Below, in pieces: positions 23,686-31,619 of a DNA stretch of 34,596 bases. The stretch's first letter is position 1; each line of letters opens with the position of its first letter. This DNA is from an uncultured Lachnospiraceae bacterium (GTDB taxonomy: Bacteria > Bacillota > Clostridia > Lachnospirales > Lachnospiraceae). Location of the stretch: the NCBI GenBank assembly GCA_948441955.1, contig CAOJQZ010000020.1:1-34596 (forward strand), read 5' to 3'. The position numbers and the translations under genes were made by a program. Below the pieces are notes generated by a model. The model searched no databases and was not told where the DNA came from. It was given only the letters and a program-made list of their open reading frames with translations.

Positions 23686-24397
23686 CTGTTGTTTCTTTTA
23701 TGATATTCTGGCAGTATTCACTGATATGCTTTTTCTGTTCCCGGTCCATATCCCGCATGTAGACAGGTTTTCCATATTCGATTATCACATGGGTCTTCTT
23801 TACCCGGGGCAGATGGTTTTCGAAAATTTCCGCAGTGTTATTCATACTGACAGGGATAATGGCGCATCCGCTTTTTTCTGCAATCTTAAAGGAACCGCTG
23901 TGGAAAGGAAGCATGCTTCCCTCCTCGCCGTCGTTGCGGGTTCCTTCCGGGAAAATGCAGATGGAGATACCGCTTTTTACATAGTCAATGGCTTCAAGAA
24001 TCGTTTTTAACCCCTCCCTGGGATTATCCCTGTCCAGAAAGAGACAGTGAAGCCGCTTCATCCAGTCACGAAGAAGAGGATATCTCAGCATTTCCTTTTT
24101 TGCGACATAGCCGGTCAATCGTCTGCACCGGGAATAGGTAAGCAGAATGTCAAAATAGCTTCTATGGTTTCCGATAAAAAGAACTGCCTCATCCGGAATA
24201 TTTTCCTCTCCGATTACAGTAATCCTGGCGCCGGTAACCTTAAGCATCAGCTTAAACGCTCCCTGTACCATGCGGAGGCACTGGTAATCCGATTTTTCCC
24301 TGTTAAATTTTCCGATTATCCATTCTATTCCAAGCACTGGAATTCCGAGAAGCAGATATAAAAATAAAATAACTGCAATGGTCAAAAATCTTATCAT
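23663..24397 (-). CDS. plsC: 1-acyl-sn-glycerol-3-phosphate acyltransferase (PlsC family)
   Basis: This membrane enzyme acylates lysophosphatidate to phosphatidate in phospholipid synthesis. Motifs are NHRSYFD (the NHx4D/HX4D catalytic block, residues ~77-83), FPEGTRN (motif III) and IIPVSMNN (motif IV). A hydrophobic N-terminus of about 25 residues acts as a membrane anchor. The 244-residue length is normal. The ribosome site is weak (GGGGGAT about 9 bases upstream). The gene begins 20 bases after malQ on the same strand, so the two are probably co-transcribed although their pathways differ. Several paralogues usually exist per genome, so the exact acyl acceptor is not certain. Confidence 0.88.
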   Translation of the reverse strand: MIRFLTIAVILFLYLLLGIPVLGIEWIIGKFNREKSDYQCLRMVQGAFKLMLKVTGARITVIGEENIPDEAVLFIGNHRSYFDILLTYSRCRRLTGYVAKKEMLRYPLLRDWMKRLHCLFLDRDNPREGLKTILEAIDYVKSGISICIFPEGTRNDGEEGSMLPFHSGSFKIAEKSGCAIIPVSMNNTAEIFENHLPRVKKTHVIIEYGKPVYMRDMDREQKKHISEYCQNIIKETTEKNRTLV

Positions 24398-24417
24398 TGT
24401 AAAGTATCCCCCGTAAT

Positions 24418-25926
24418 CTAGTATCTTCCGTATAGTATGGCCATATTCTTAAGCTCCCTGGAAAGAGACGGAGAAAGGGAGCCTTTTTTATATCTCCAGT
24501 CCCAGTTGCCGGCGGGTACGCCGGGGACATTCATGCGGCCTTCGCTTCCAAGTCCCAGTGCGTCCTGAAGGGGGAAAACTGCACAGAAGGCCGTGCTTCC
24601 CATAGCAAGCCGTATGAAGTCAAAATTGAGACGGGATTTATCATAATTATTCGTATAGCGGATCACCTTATCCCTGCATTCCTCAGAGAGATTTTCAAAC
24701 CAGCCGGGAGAGGTGTCGTTATCATGGGTCCCGGTATAGCACACACAGAAAGGATTCTCATATCTGTGAGGAAGATAGCTGCTTTCCCCCGTGGATTCAA
24801 AAGCAAACTGAAGAACCTTCATGCCCGGAAATCCGAAATGCTCGCGCAGAGCAGTCACCTCCGGGGTAATAATGCCCAGGTCTTCCGCAATAATAGGAAG
24901 GTCGTCCCCCAGATTATTTTTCACGGCATGAAAAAGCTCATATCCGGGAGCCTTGATCCATTGTCCCTTTACAGCAGTTTTTTCGCCGTACGGGATAGAC
25001 CAGTATGCTTCGAAGCCGCGGAAATGGTCAATTCTCAAAATGTCAAGATTCGTAAGCTGGGTACGGATGCGGGACACCCACCAGGCAAAGTTCTCCTCTC
25101 GGTGGGCATCCCAATTATAAAGGGGATTTCCCCAAAGCTGCCCTGTGGCTGAGAAATAATCCGGCGGAACTCCCGCTACATTTGTGGGAAAGCCTTTTTC
25201 ATCCAACTGGAAAAGATGCTGATTCGCCCATACGTCGGCGCTGTCCATGGAGACGAAAATAGGAATATCTCCGATGATTTTAATTCCATTTGCATTAGCA
25301 TATAATTTCAGTTCCCGCCATTGGCGGAAGAAGATAAACTGCAAAAATTTATAATATTCCACGTCGTCTGCAAGGGTTCGGAACAGCTCCTCCCGGAATT
25401 CCCGCGAGGGACGGCGGTATTCCTCCTTCCATTCCAGCCAGCCTCTGCCGCCGTGCACCTTTTTGCAGGCCATAAAAAGGGCGTAATCAAAAAGCCAGTG
25501 ACGCTGCTCCAGGCAGAAAGCCTGAAAAGAATTGTCAAGCTCCCGGTCCTGTTCCTTTTTCTCCCGGAACCGCCGCCATGCCTGAAAAAGAATCTTTTCC
25601 TTCCATGGAATGATCCTGCCGTAATCCACATACTCCGGCTTAGTTTCCGGACAGTCTGCGAGCTCCTCTTCCTGTAAAAATCCCAGCCTGATAAGACGCT
25701 CCGGACTGATTAAAAGGGGCTGTCCCGCAAAAGCAGAAAAGCTCTGGTAAGGGGAGTCCCCGTATCCGGTGTGCGTAAGAGGAAGGATCTGCCAGAGGCT
25801 CTGTCCCGCCTCTCTAAGAAAATCCACAAATGCCAAGGCTTCATCGCCCAGGTCTCCGATTCCATAGGGAGACGGAAGGGAGGTGGGATGGAGAAGCACC
25901 CCGGAAAGTCGTTCGTGTTGGTTCAT
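24418..25926 (-). CDS. malQ: 4-alpha-glucanotransferase (amylomaltase)
   Basis: This GH77 enzyme disproportionates maltodextrins in the cytoplasm, transferring glucan segments and releasing glucose. The sequence is a full-length bacterial MalQ of 502 residues. Recognisable parts are the N-terminal LLHPTSLPSPYGIGDLG, GDIPIFVSMDSADVW, LRIDHFRGFEAYW with the nucleophile Asp, AEDLG with the acid/base Glu, and TGTHDNDT with the transition-state Asp. The ATG has AAGGAG ten bases upstream. It is functionally linked to the debranching enzyme at 3900-5993, although the two lie about 18 kb apart with other genes between. Confidence 0.95.
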   Translation of the reverse strand: MNQHERLSGVLLHPTSLPSPYGIGDLGDEALAFVDFLREAGQSLWQILPLTHTGYGDSPYQSFSAFAGQPLLISPERLIRLGFLQEEELADCPETKPEYVDYGRIIPWKEKILFQAWRRFREKKEQDRELDNSFQAFCLEQRHWLFDYALFMACKKVHGGRGWLEWKEEYRRPSREFREELFRTLADDVEYYKFLQFIFFRQWRELKLYANANGIKIIGDIPIFVSMDSADVWANQHLFQLDEKGFPTNVAGVPPDYFSATGQLWGNPLYNWDAHREENFAWWVSRIRTQLTNLDILRIDHFRGFEAYWSIPYGEKTAVKGQWIKAPGYELFHAVKNNLGDDLPIIAEDLGIITPEVTALREHFGFPGMKVLQFAFESTGESSYLPHRYENPFCVCYTGTHDNDTSPGWFENLSEECRDKVIRYTNNYDKSRLNFDFIRLAMGSTAFCAVFPLQDALGLGSEGRMNVPGVPAGNWDWRYKKGSLSPSLSRELKNMAILYGRY

Positions 25927-26038
25927 ATCTTGTAGTCTCCTTAAATCGTAAATCTTCTTATTCAGTATACAACATTTTTGGAATTTTTCCTAGAGGTGTT
26001 GTGTATGATGTTAATAAGAATGTGGATAAGGGGACCAT

Positions 26039-26449
26039 ATGAAAAAAAGGGCTGCATTTATCATATCTATGCTGGCTGCATTTCTACTTCTTACAGCCTG
26101 TTCCGCTGGCAGAGATCATATGGAAAAGCTTAAGGATATTGAATTCACAGTTGTAAGTCCGACGGAGATTCCGGAGGAGCTTATGGATGCGATGACAGAA
26201 AATGAAAAGGAGGGCTTTCAGCTTACTTACGCAGATAAAGGATATCTTTATCTGGCTTATGGATATGGAGAGAGAGAAACCAGCGGTTATAGCGTGGAGG
26301 TGGAGGAGTGCTGTGAGACAGAGGATCTTATAAAGCTTAAGACGAATCTGCTGGGACCGTCTAAGGAGGAAAAGATTATAGAGAAAAGTACATACCCCTA
26401 TGTTGTGGTGAAGATGGAATATATTGAAAAAAATGTTATATTCGAGTAG
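26039..26449 (+). CDS. PrcB-like lipoprotein
   Basis: This 136-residue secreted lipoprotein has the signal MKKRAAFIISML and lipobox LTAC (Cys21). The mature part resembles the PrcB C-terminal domain: an early strand EFTVVSPTEIPEEL, a central YLYLAYGYGERETSGYSVEVEE and a closing KSTYPYVVVKM, in the order expected. PrcB was named as a protease-complex subunit in Treponema; its function in Firmicutes is unknown. The gene is 14 bases upstream of the SPOCS-LysM gene, so a spore or envelope role is possible by association. GGGG just ahead of the ATG is a modest ribosome site. Confidence 0.7.
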   Translation: MKKRAAFIISMLAAFLLLTACSAGRDHMEKLKDIEFTVVSPTEIPEELMDAMTENEKEGFQLTYADKGYLYLAYGYGERETSGYSVEVEECCETEDLIKLKTNLLGPSKEEKIIEKSTYPYVVVKMEYIEKNVIFE

Positions 26450-26463
26450 AGGAGGAGCGGACA

Positions 26464-28023
26464 ATGGAATGTGAAAAGAGACAAATGGACGTATACAGAC
26501 AAGGAAAGGTGACTACGGATCAGTTTTATATTGATGATGATTACAACGTGCCTGATACAAAAAACGACGTGAGAAATGTGATTTTGGGAGAGGGGAGCCT
26601 CCTTATAGAAGATATGAAGACAGTAGAAAACTATATACGCGTATCCGGAAGTCTGGCCTTTAAGGTACTGTATATTGCGGACGAGGAAGAGCTGCGCTTA
26701 GGCACCTTAGAAGGCAGGCTTCCTTTTGAGGAAATGGTTTATATGGAGGACACACAAGAAGGAAATCCTTTCCTTAAGGCAGCCCAGACAGACGTTACGG
26801 TTACCATGATTCATTCCCGGAAGCTTAACATCAAGGCGTTATGTGAGCTTCAGCTCTGTTCGGAGCAGAAGGAGACCCTTTCTCTTACCTCAGATATAGA
26901 GACAGAGTTTCCGCTGTATAAAAAATATAGAAAGGAGCAGATATTAAAGCTTCTGTCAATCAAAAAGGATACTTACCGCATCAAGGAGGAGGTTGCCATT
27001 GGAGGCACCAGAGAAAGTATAGGAAATCTGCTGTGGACAGAAGCCGTAAGCCGCAGGCTTGATACAAGGCTGTCCGGGGAGGAGCTGCTTCTTAACGGAG
27101 AGATTCTGATCTTCTGCCTCTACGAATCTCTGGACGGCAAAACGGACTGGGTAGAGCAGACAATTCCATATGAGGGACGTATGGAATGCTTCGGAGCAGG
27201 AGACCATATGTATCATCAAATTTATCCTGCCCTTACGGACGTCAGTATTGAGGCAAGAATGGATGAGGACGGGGAACTTCGTCTGCTTGGCGTTGAGGCA
27301 ACCCTTGAGGCAAGAATACTTGTATTTGAGGAGGAAACAATCGATATTCTGGAGGATATGTATTCCCTTTCCTGTGAATGTGTTCCGAAAATACAGGAGC
27401 AGAGGGCTGAAAGGCTTCTTATGCAGAACCATTCCAAATGCAAGGTGTCAGAAAGGCTGTCCCTGCCGGAGATCAAGGACAGTATTCTGCAGGTATGCCA
27501 CAGCAGCGCAAGGATTCAAACCGAGCATATGGAGCCGGAGGAGGGAGGCATTCGGATTGAGGGCGTGCTTCACATCTGTTTCCTGTATGTGAAAGCCGAC
27601 GATACAGCCCCATTTGGCGTATGGCAGGGAATGGTTCCATTTTCCTATCTACTTGAAAGCAACGAGACGCAGGAGAATATGAACTATGACGTCACGTGCG
27701 CGGTAGAACAGCTTTCTGTCAGTCTTCTGGGAAGTGATGAGATAGAGGTGAAGGCGGTGCTGGCCTTCAACAGCTTCCTGCGGGGGTCTGTTGTTATAAG
27801 AAATATTGAGGAGGCAGAGTCAACGCCTATAGACATGGAAGAGCTTGAAAAACGTCCTGGTATCGTGGGATACATTGTAAAGGAAGGAGATGATCTCTGG
27901 AGTCTTGCAAAGAATTACAGCACCACCAAGGAAGGGATCATGGAAGTCAATGAACTGACTTCAGAAGACATAAAGCCAGGAGAAAAGCTGTTGATTTTTA
28001 AGGAAAATATGAGTATACTATAA
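26464..28023 (+). CDS. SPOCS-domain (DUF3794) protein with C-terminal LysM
   Basis: This 519-residue protein belongs to the clostridial spore-envelope family. Repeated SPOCS/DUF3794 modules run through most of the chain. The region IDDDYNVPDTKNDVRNVILGEG is the usual opening, and later copies begin near residues 165 and 330 with KEEVAIGGTRESIGNLLW and LSLPEIKDSILQV. One LysM domain follows at about residues 465-512 (GYIVKEGDDLWSLAKNYSTT... IKPGEKLLIF), which would bind peptidoglycan or cortex. No signal peptide is seen, as expected for a protein assembled by the mother cell. The start follows GAGGAGG. SPOCS proteins include SpoIVA-interacting and SafA-like coat factors; the precise role here is not known. 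Confidence 0.9.
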   Translation: MECEKRQMDVYRQGKVTTDQFYIDDDYNVPDTKNDVRNVILGEGSLLIEDMKTVENYIRVSGSLAFKVLYIADEEELRLGTLEGRLPFEEMVYMEDTQEGNPFLKAAQTDVTVTMIHSRKLNIKALCELQLCSEQKETLSLTSDIETEFPLYKKYRKEQILKLLSIKKDTYRIKEEVAIGGTRESIGNLLWTEAVSRRLDTRLSGEELLLNGEILIFCLYESLDGKTDWVEQTIPYEGRMECFGAGDHMYHQIYPALTDVSIEARMDEDGELRLLGVEATLEARILVFEEETIDILEDMYSLSCECVPKIQEQRAERLLMQNHSKCKVSERLSLPEIKDSILQVCHSSARIQTEHMEPEEGGIRIEGVLHICFLYVKADDTAPFGVWQGMVPFSYLLESNETQENMNYDVTCAVEQLSVSLLGSDEIEVKAVLAFNSFLRGSVVIRNIEEAESTPIDMEELEKRPGIVGYIVKEGDDLWSLAKNYSTTKEGIMEVNELTSEDIKPGEKLLIFKENMSIL

Positions 28024-28028
28024 ATATA

Positions 28029-28038
28029 TTGTATACAA
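28029..28038. promoter_or_regulatory. Candidate GntR-family operator upstream of ispE
   Basis: TTGTATACAA is a perfect 10-bp palindrome between the SPOCS stop and the ispE start. It matches the TnGTnnACnA pattern bound by FCD-type GntR regulators; a GntR-FCD gene lies immediately after ispE. It is followed by degenerate 7-base repeats of the GATACAR type to about 28052. The match may be chance. Confidence 0.35.
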
Positions 28039-28084
28039 GATACAGGATACAAAATGCAGAGCATAGAATACAGGGAGATAAGAT

Positions 28085-28960
28085 ATGGAGAGATTAGAGC
28101 TTAAGGCAATGGGAAAGATTAACCTGGGGCTGGATGTACTTGGGAGGAGAGAAAACGGCTATCATGATGTGCGGATGGTGATGCAGACCGTATATCTTTA
28201 CGACCAGATTGCCATAACGAAAAAACGGACTCCCGGGATTGATGTGGAGACAAACCTGTTTTTTCTTCCGGTGAATGAGAGCAACCTTGCCTATCAGGCG
28301 GCAAGGCTTCTGATAGAGGAATTTGGAATAGAGGAAGGCGTCCGTATTGCCCTTGATAAGAGGATTCCGGTGTCGGCGGGAATGGCAGGCGGCAGCTCGG
28401 ATGCGGCGGCAGTGCTCTATGGAATGAACAGAATGTTCGGGCTTGGGATTTCTGAGAGCGGGCTTTTGGAGCGGGGCGTAAGACTTGGCGCAGATGTTCC
28501 TTACTGTATTATGAGAGGGACGGTTCTGGCAGAAGGTATTGGTGAGAGGCTTACGCCGCTGGCCCAATGTCCAAGATGCTATGTGCTTCTTGCAAAGCCG
28601 TCCGTGAATGTATCCACCAGGCTGGTGTATGAGAGGCTTGACAGTCTTTCGTCCTATGCGCATCCAGATATTGACGGAATTATCGAGGGGTTAAACAGGC
28701 AGGATATCAAGCAGGTGGCAGGCTGCATGGGAAATGTGCTTGAGCGTGTGACGATTAAGGAATATCCGGTTATCGAGGAGATAAAGAGGGCCATGAAGGA
28801 GGGGGGGGCCTTAAACGCTATGATGAGCGGCAGCGGCCCCACTGTATTCGGCCTTTTTGAGGAGCGGGAAGCCGCAAGGTGGGCTGCAGACAGGATAAAA
28901 GAATTGAAATTGGCGAAGCAGGTGTATGTGACTACCATGCACCGGGCAAGGAGGAAATAA
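28085..28960 (+). CDS. ispE: 4-(cytidine 5'-diphospho)-2-C-methyl-D-erythritol kinase
   Basis: This GHMP kinase phosphorylates CDP-ME in the MEP pathway to isoprenoid precursors. Motifs are the opening KINLGLDVLGRRENGYHDV, the ATP loop PVSAGMAGGSSDAA, LGADVPYC and the C-terminal MMSGSGPTVFGLF. The 291-residue length is normal. The ATG follows CAGGGAG. A run of eight G (28801-28808) inside the coding region encodes Gly-Gly and keeps the frame, matching the expected EGGALNAM block. The GntR gene starts four bases after its stop, so the genes are co-transcribed. Confidence 0.96.
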   Translation: MERLELKAMGKINLGLDVLGRRENGYHDVRMVMQTVYLYDQIAITKKRTPGIDVETNLFFLPVNESNLAYQAARLLIEEFGIEEGVRIALDKRIPVSAGMAGGSSDAAAVLYGMNRMFGLGISESGLLERGVRLGADVPYCIMRGTVLAEGIGERLTPLAQCPRCYVLLAKPSVNVSTRLVYERLDSLSSYAHPDIDGIIEGLNRQDIKQVAGCMGNVLERVTIKEYPVIEEIKRAMKEGGALNAMMSGSGPTVFGLFEEREAARWAADRIKELKLAKQVYVTTMHRARRK

Positions 28961-28963
28961 AGG

Positions 28964-29662
28964 ATGGAACCACACTTTAATGTTACCATGAACGAATATT
29001 TGCCGCTTCGGGACGTTGTATTTAATACACTGAGGCAGGCGATCCTGCGGGGAGAACTGAAGCCGGGAGAACGGTTGATGGAGATTCAGCTTGCCAATAA
29101 GCTTGGAGTAAGCCGGACCCCCATCCGGGAGGCGATAAGGAAGCTTGAGCTTGAAGGTTTGGTGCTTATGATACCCAGAAAAGGCGCCGAGGTTGCCGAG
29201 ATCAGGGAGAAAGGATTAAGAGACGTACTGGAGGTCAGAAAGGCGCTGGAGGAATTATCCGTACAGCTTGCCTGCGACAGGATTACACCGGAGCAGATCT
29301 CCGAGCTGGAAAAGGCTGCGGCAGAGTTTGGCAGAGCGTCAAAGTATGAGGATGTGACGGAAATCGCCCAGGCAGACGTGAAATTCCATGATGTTATCTA
29401 TCAGGCGTCGGACAATCAGAGGCTGATGCAGCTTTTAAATAATCTGGGGGAGCAGATGTACAGGTATCGTGTGGAATATCTGAAAAATGCAGCTGTATTC
29501 GGGCAGCTTGTGGAGGAGCATGAAAAACTCATCCGGCATATAAAAAACCATGAAAAAGAAATGGCGGTTAAGATTATCTGCGAACATATTGACAATCAGG
29601 TGATAACCGTCAGCGATCGGATCCGCACCGGGAGAAAAAATCCGGAAAATGACATAAGATAA
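28964..29662 (+). CDS. GntR-family regulator with FCD domain
   Basis: This 232-residue one-component regulator has an N-terminal winged helix (about residues 15-75) that includes LRGELKPGERLMEIQLANKLGVSRTPIREA as the diagnostic block, quoted here in two overlapping families' shared form. The helical FCD ligand domain (about 80-225) keeps the metal-site residues: the Asp and His of ADVKFHDVIY, a His in EEHEKLIRHI and a His in CEHIDN. Ligands of FCD regulators are usually carboxylic acids or amino acids. The ATG is preceded by AGGAGG. It is sandwiched between ispE and spoIIR, and the palindrome at 28029 is a possible autoregulatory site. Its regulon is not evident. Confidence 0.92.
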   Translation: MEPHFNVTMNEYLPLRDVVFNTLRQAILRGELKPGERLMEIQLANKLGVSRTPIREAIRKLELEGLVLMIPRKGAEVAEIREKGLRDVLEVRKALEELSVQLACDRITPEQISELEKAAAEFGRASKYEDVTEIAQADVKFHDVIYQASDNQRLMQLLNNLGEQMYRYRVEYLKNAAVFGQLVEEHEKLIRHIKNHEKEMAVKIICEHIDNQVITVSDRIRTGRKNPENDIR

Positions 29663-29663
29663 A

Positions 29664-29693
29664 GTATATTACGCGCTCTATATGTGCATACTC
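29664..29693 (+). promoter_or_regulatory. Candidate forespore (sigma-F/G type) promoter for spoIIR
   Basis: GTATA (29664-29668) and CATACTC (29687-29693) are separated by exactly 18 bases. This fits the Bacillus sigma-G-type consensus GHATR-N18-CATWHTA at all but the last base; sigma-F sites overlap this pattern. Transcription would begin about 28 bases before the spoIIR start. The element overlaps the end of the GntR gene by none of its coding bases. Confidence 0.5.
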
Positions 29694-29727
29694 TGTAAAG
29701 CTAGAAATCCAGAGGAGGTACATAGAG

Positions 29728-30417
29728 ATGATAAGAGAGAAGAATTTAAGAAAAAAGGATAGAAAAAGACATATTATCTGTGGTATAATCGGGATCTGCA
29801 TAAGCAGTGTTCTGACAGGCGCGGTTATAAGAAACCGGGCCGAGGCTGTGGACAGAAAAACAGAAGAGATACAGGAAAGGCTGTCCGAGGAAGTATTCCG
29901 CTTTCATGTCCTTGCCAACAGCGACAGCGAGAAAGATCAGAAGGTAAAGCTTGCGGTACGGGACGCAGTCCTTGCATTTATGAAGGAGAGTATGGGAGAG
30001 GAGACGTCGGCCGGTGAAACAAAGGCGTGGACGGCGGCGCATCTTGAAGAGCTTGAAGAAACAGCCTGCCGGACGCTTCAGGAGGAGGGCTTTGCATATA
30101 AAGCAAAGGCTAAGCTTGTAAACGGATATTTTCCTGAAAAGCGGTATGGGGACATTCTATTTCCGGAAGGAAATTACGAGGGGCTCCGTATTGAGCTTGG
30201 GAAAGCCTCCGGGCATAACTGGTGGTGCGTACTGTACCCGAATCTTTGCTTTATGGATACAACCTGCGCCGTGGTAAGCGATGAGGGGAAGGAAGAGCTT
30301 AAGGAAGCGCTTGAGGAGGATGAGTACGAGATGATAACAACAGCCTCGGAATTTAAGATTAAATGGTTTTTCTTTGGAAACAGCGGGTTTGGGAAAGATA
30401 CGAAAGAAGACAAGTAA
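29728..30417 (+). CDS. spoIIR: Stage II sporulation protein R
   Basis: In Bacillus this forespore-made, exported signalling protein triggers SpoIIGA to process pro-sigma-E in the mother cell. One hydrophobic N-terminal segment (about residues 14-35) serves as signal/anchor. The family signatures FHVLANSDSEKDQ and GHNWWCVLYPNLCF are intact, and PEGNYEGLRIELG lies between. The 229-residue length fits. GGAGG stands 9 bases before the ATG. A forespore-type promoter precedes it, which is the expected control. Its presence is strong evidence that the host sporulates or derives from spore formers. Confidence 0.95.
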   Translation: MIREKNLRKKDRKRHIICGIIGICISSVLTGAVIRNRAEAVDRKTEEIQERLSEEVFRFHVLANSDSEKDQKVKLAVRDAVLAFMKESMGEETSAGETKAWTAAHLEELEETACRTLQEEGFAYKAKAKLVNGYFPEKRYGDILFPEGNYEGLRIELGKASGHNWWCVLYPNLCFMDTTCAVVSDEGKEELKEALEEDEYEMITTASEFKIKWFFFGNSGFGKDTKEDK

Positions 30418-30434
30418 TATATGAGGAGACAGCT

Positions 30435-31619
30435 ATGACCGAGTTTTTGGTAAAGCATTTTGTAAAGGATTATGAGGATGTGGAGAAGGTGTCCGTCCGG
30501 ACGGCATATGGCGTGCTGTCCAGCGTGGTGGGCATCTTTTGTAATATCTTCTTATTTGTAACAAAAGGAATAATCGGCATTTTTCTTCACAGTATTTCCG
30601 TTACGGCGGATGCCTTTAACAACCTGTCTGACGCAGGCTCGTCTGTCATAGGGCTTGCAGGAGTAAAGATGGCGGGCAAGCCGGCGGACAGGGATCATCC
30701 TTTCGGACACGGAAGGATCGAATACATAGCGGCCCTTGTGGTAGCATTCCTTGTAATAGAGGTTGGATTTTCCTTTTTCAGGGACGCGTTAGGTAAGATA
30801 CGGGAACCGGAGGCGCTTAAGTTTCAGGCGGCGCCGGTTTTGATTCTCATACTGTCTGTCTGCGTGAAGCTTTGGATGGGAATGTTTAACCGCAGGCTTG
30901 GAAGGCGTATTGATTCGAAAGTAATGCTTGCGACGGCGGCGGACGCCATGGGAGATGTGGTTACCACATCTGCAACGATCGTTTCACTTATTTTCTTTCA
31001 GGTGACAGGGATTAACATTGATGGTTTTGTAGGACTTGGCGTCGCTCTGGTGGTCATATGGGCGGGGATTGGCATTGCAAGGGATACGCTGGAGCCGTTG
31101 ATTGGAAAACCGGTGGAGCCGGAAGAATATGAGAGGATTACAAAATTTGTAGAGCAATATGACGGAATCGAGGGAAGCCACGATCTGATCGTACATAATT
31201 ACGGGCCGGGAAGGAATATGGCATCCATTCATGCGGAGGTGCCCAATGATGTGGATATTGAGGCGTCCCATGAGATCATCGATCGAATAGAGAGGGATGC
31301 CGGGAAGAAGCTTGGAATATTTTTGGTGATTCATATGGATCCAGTGGAGATGAAGGACGAACATGTATTGTCTGTAAAGAAGCAGGTGCTTAAGATTCTG
31401 GACGCTCTTGATCCGGCGGTCAGTATTCATGATTTTCGGATGGTGGACGGCGAGGAGCAGATTAACCTCATATTTGATATGGTTGTCCCATATGAGTATG
31501 ACCATAAGAAACAAAACGATCTTCGTACATCACTGATGAAGCTTCTGAAAATCGCAGATGAAAGATATGAATGTGTAATTACAGTAGAGAGGAGCTATAT
31601 AGGAGATGCAGCGGAGTAA
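30435..31619 (+). CDS. Cation diffusion facilitator (CDF) metal exporter, probably manganese
   Basis: This 394-residue inner-membrane proton/metal antiporter has six predicted helices and a C-terminal ZT-dimer domain (from about residue 215, HDLIVHNYGPGRNMASIHAEV). The transport-site residues are Asn62 and Asp66 in ADAFNNLSDAGSS (TM2) and Asp170 and Asp174 in ADAMGDVV (TM5), giving an N-D-D-D quartet as described for Mn exporters such as MntE rather than the His-containing Zn sites. The start at 30435 is chosen because ATGAGGAG lies just upstream; an earlier in-frame ATG overlaps spoIIR. The last 14 bases overlap the thioesterase gene. Confidence 0.9.
   Translation: MTEFLVKHFVKDYEDVEKVSVRTAYGVLSSVVGIFCNIFLFVTKGIIGIFLHSISVTADAFNNLSDAGSSVIGLAGVKMAGKPADRDHPFGHGRIEYIAALVVAFLVIEVGFSFFRDALGKIREPEALKFQAAPVLILILSVCVKLWMGMFNRRLGRRIDSKVMLATAADAMGDVVTTSATIVSLIFFQVTGINIDGFVGLGVALVVIWAGIGIARDTLEPLIGKPVEPEEYERITKFVEQYDGIEGSHDLIVHNYGPGRNMASIHAEVPNDVDIEASHEIIDRIERDAGKKLGIFLVIHMDPVEMKDEHVLSVKKQVLKILDALDPAVSIHDFRMVDGEEQINLIFDMVVPYEYDHKKQNDLRTSLMKLLKIADERYECVITVERSYIGDAAE

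Noticed and set aside
28801..28808. Run of eight G in ispE as a phase-variable switch or frameshift error
   Set aside because: The frame is intact, the encoded Gly-Gly fits the family, and a switch in an essential isoprenoid gene is unlikely.
30363..30434. Earlier in-frame start for the CDF exporter overlapping spoIIR
   Set aside because: The extra residues are charged and unlike CDF N-termini, and the ATG at 30435 has a GAGGAG site.
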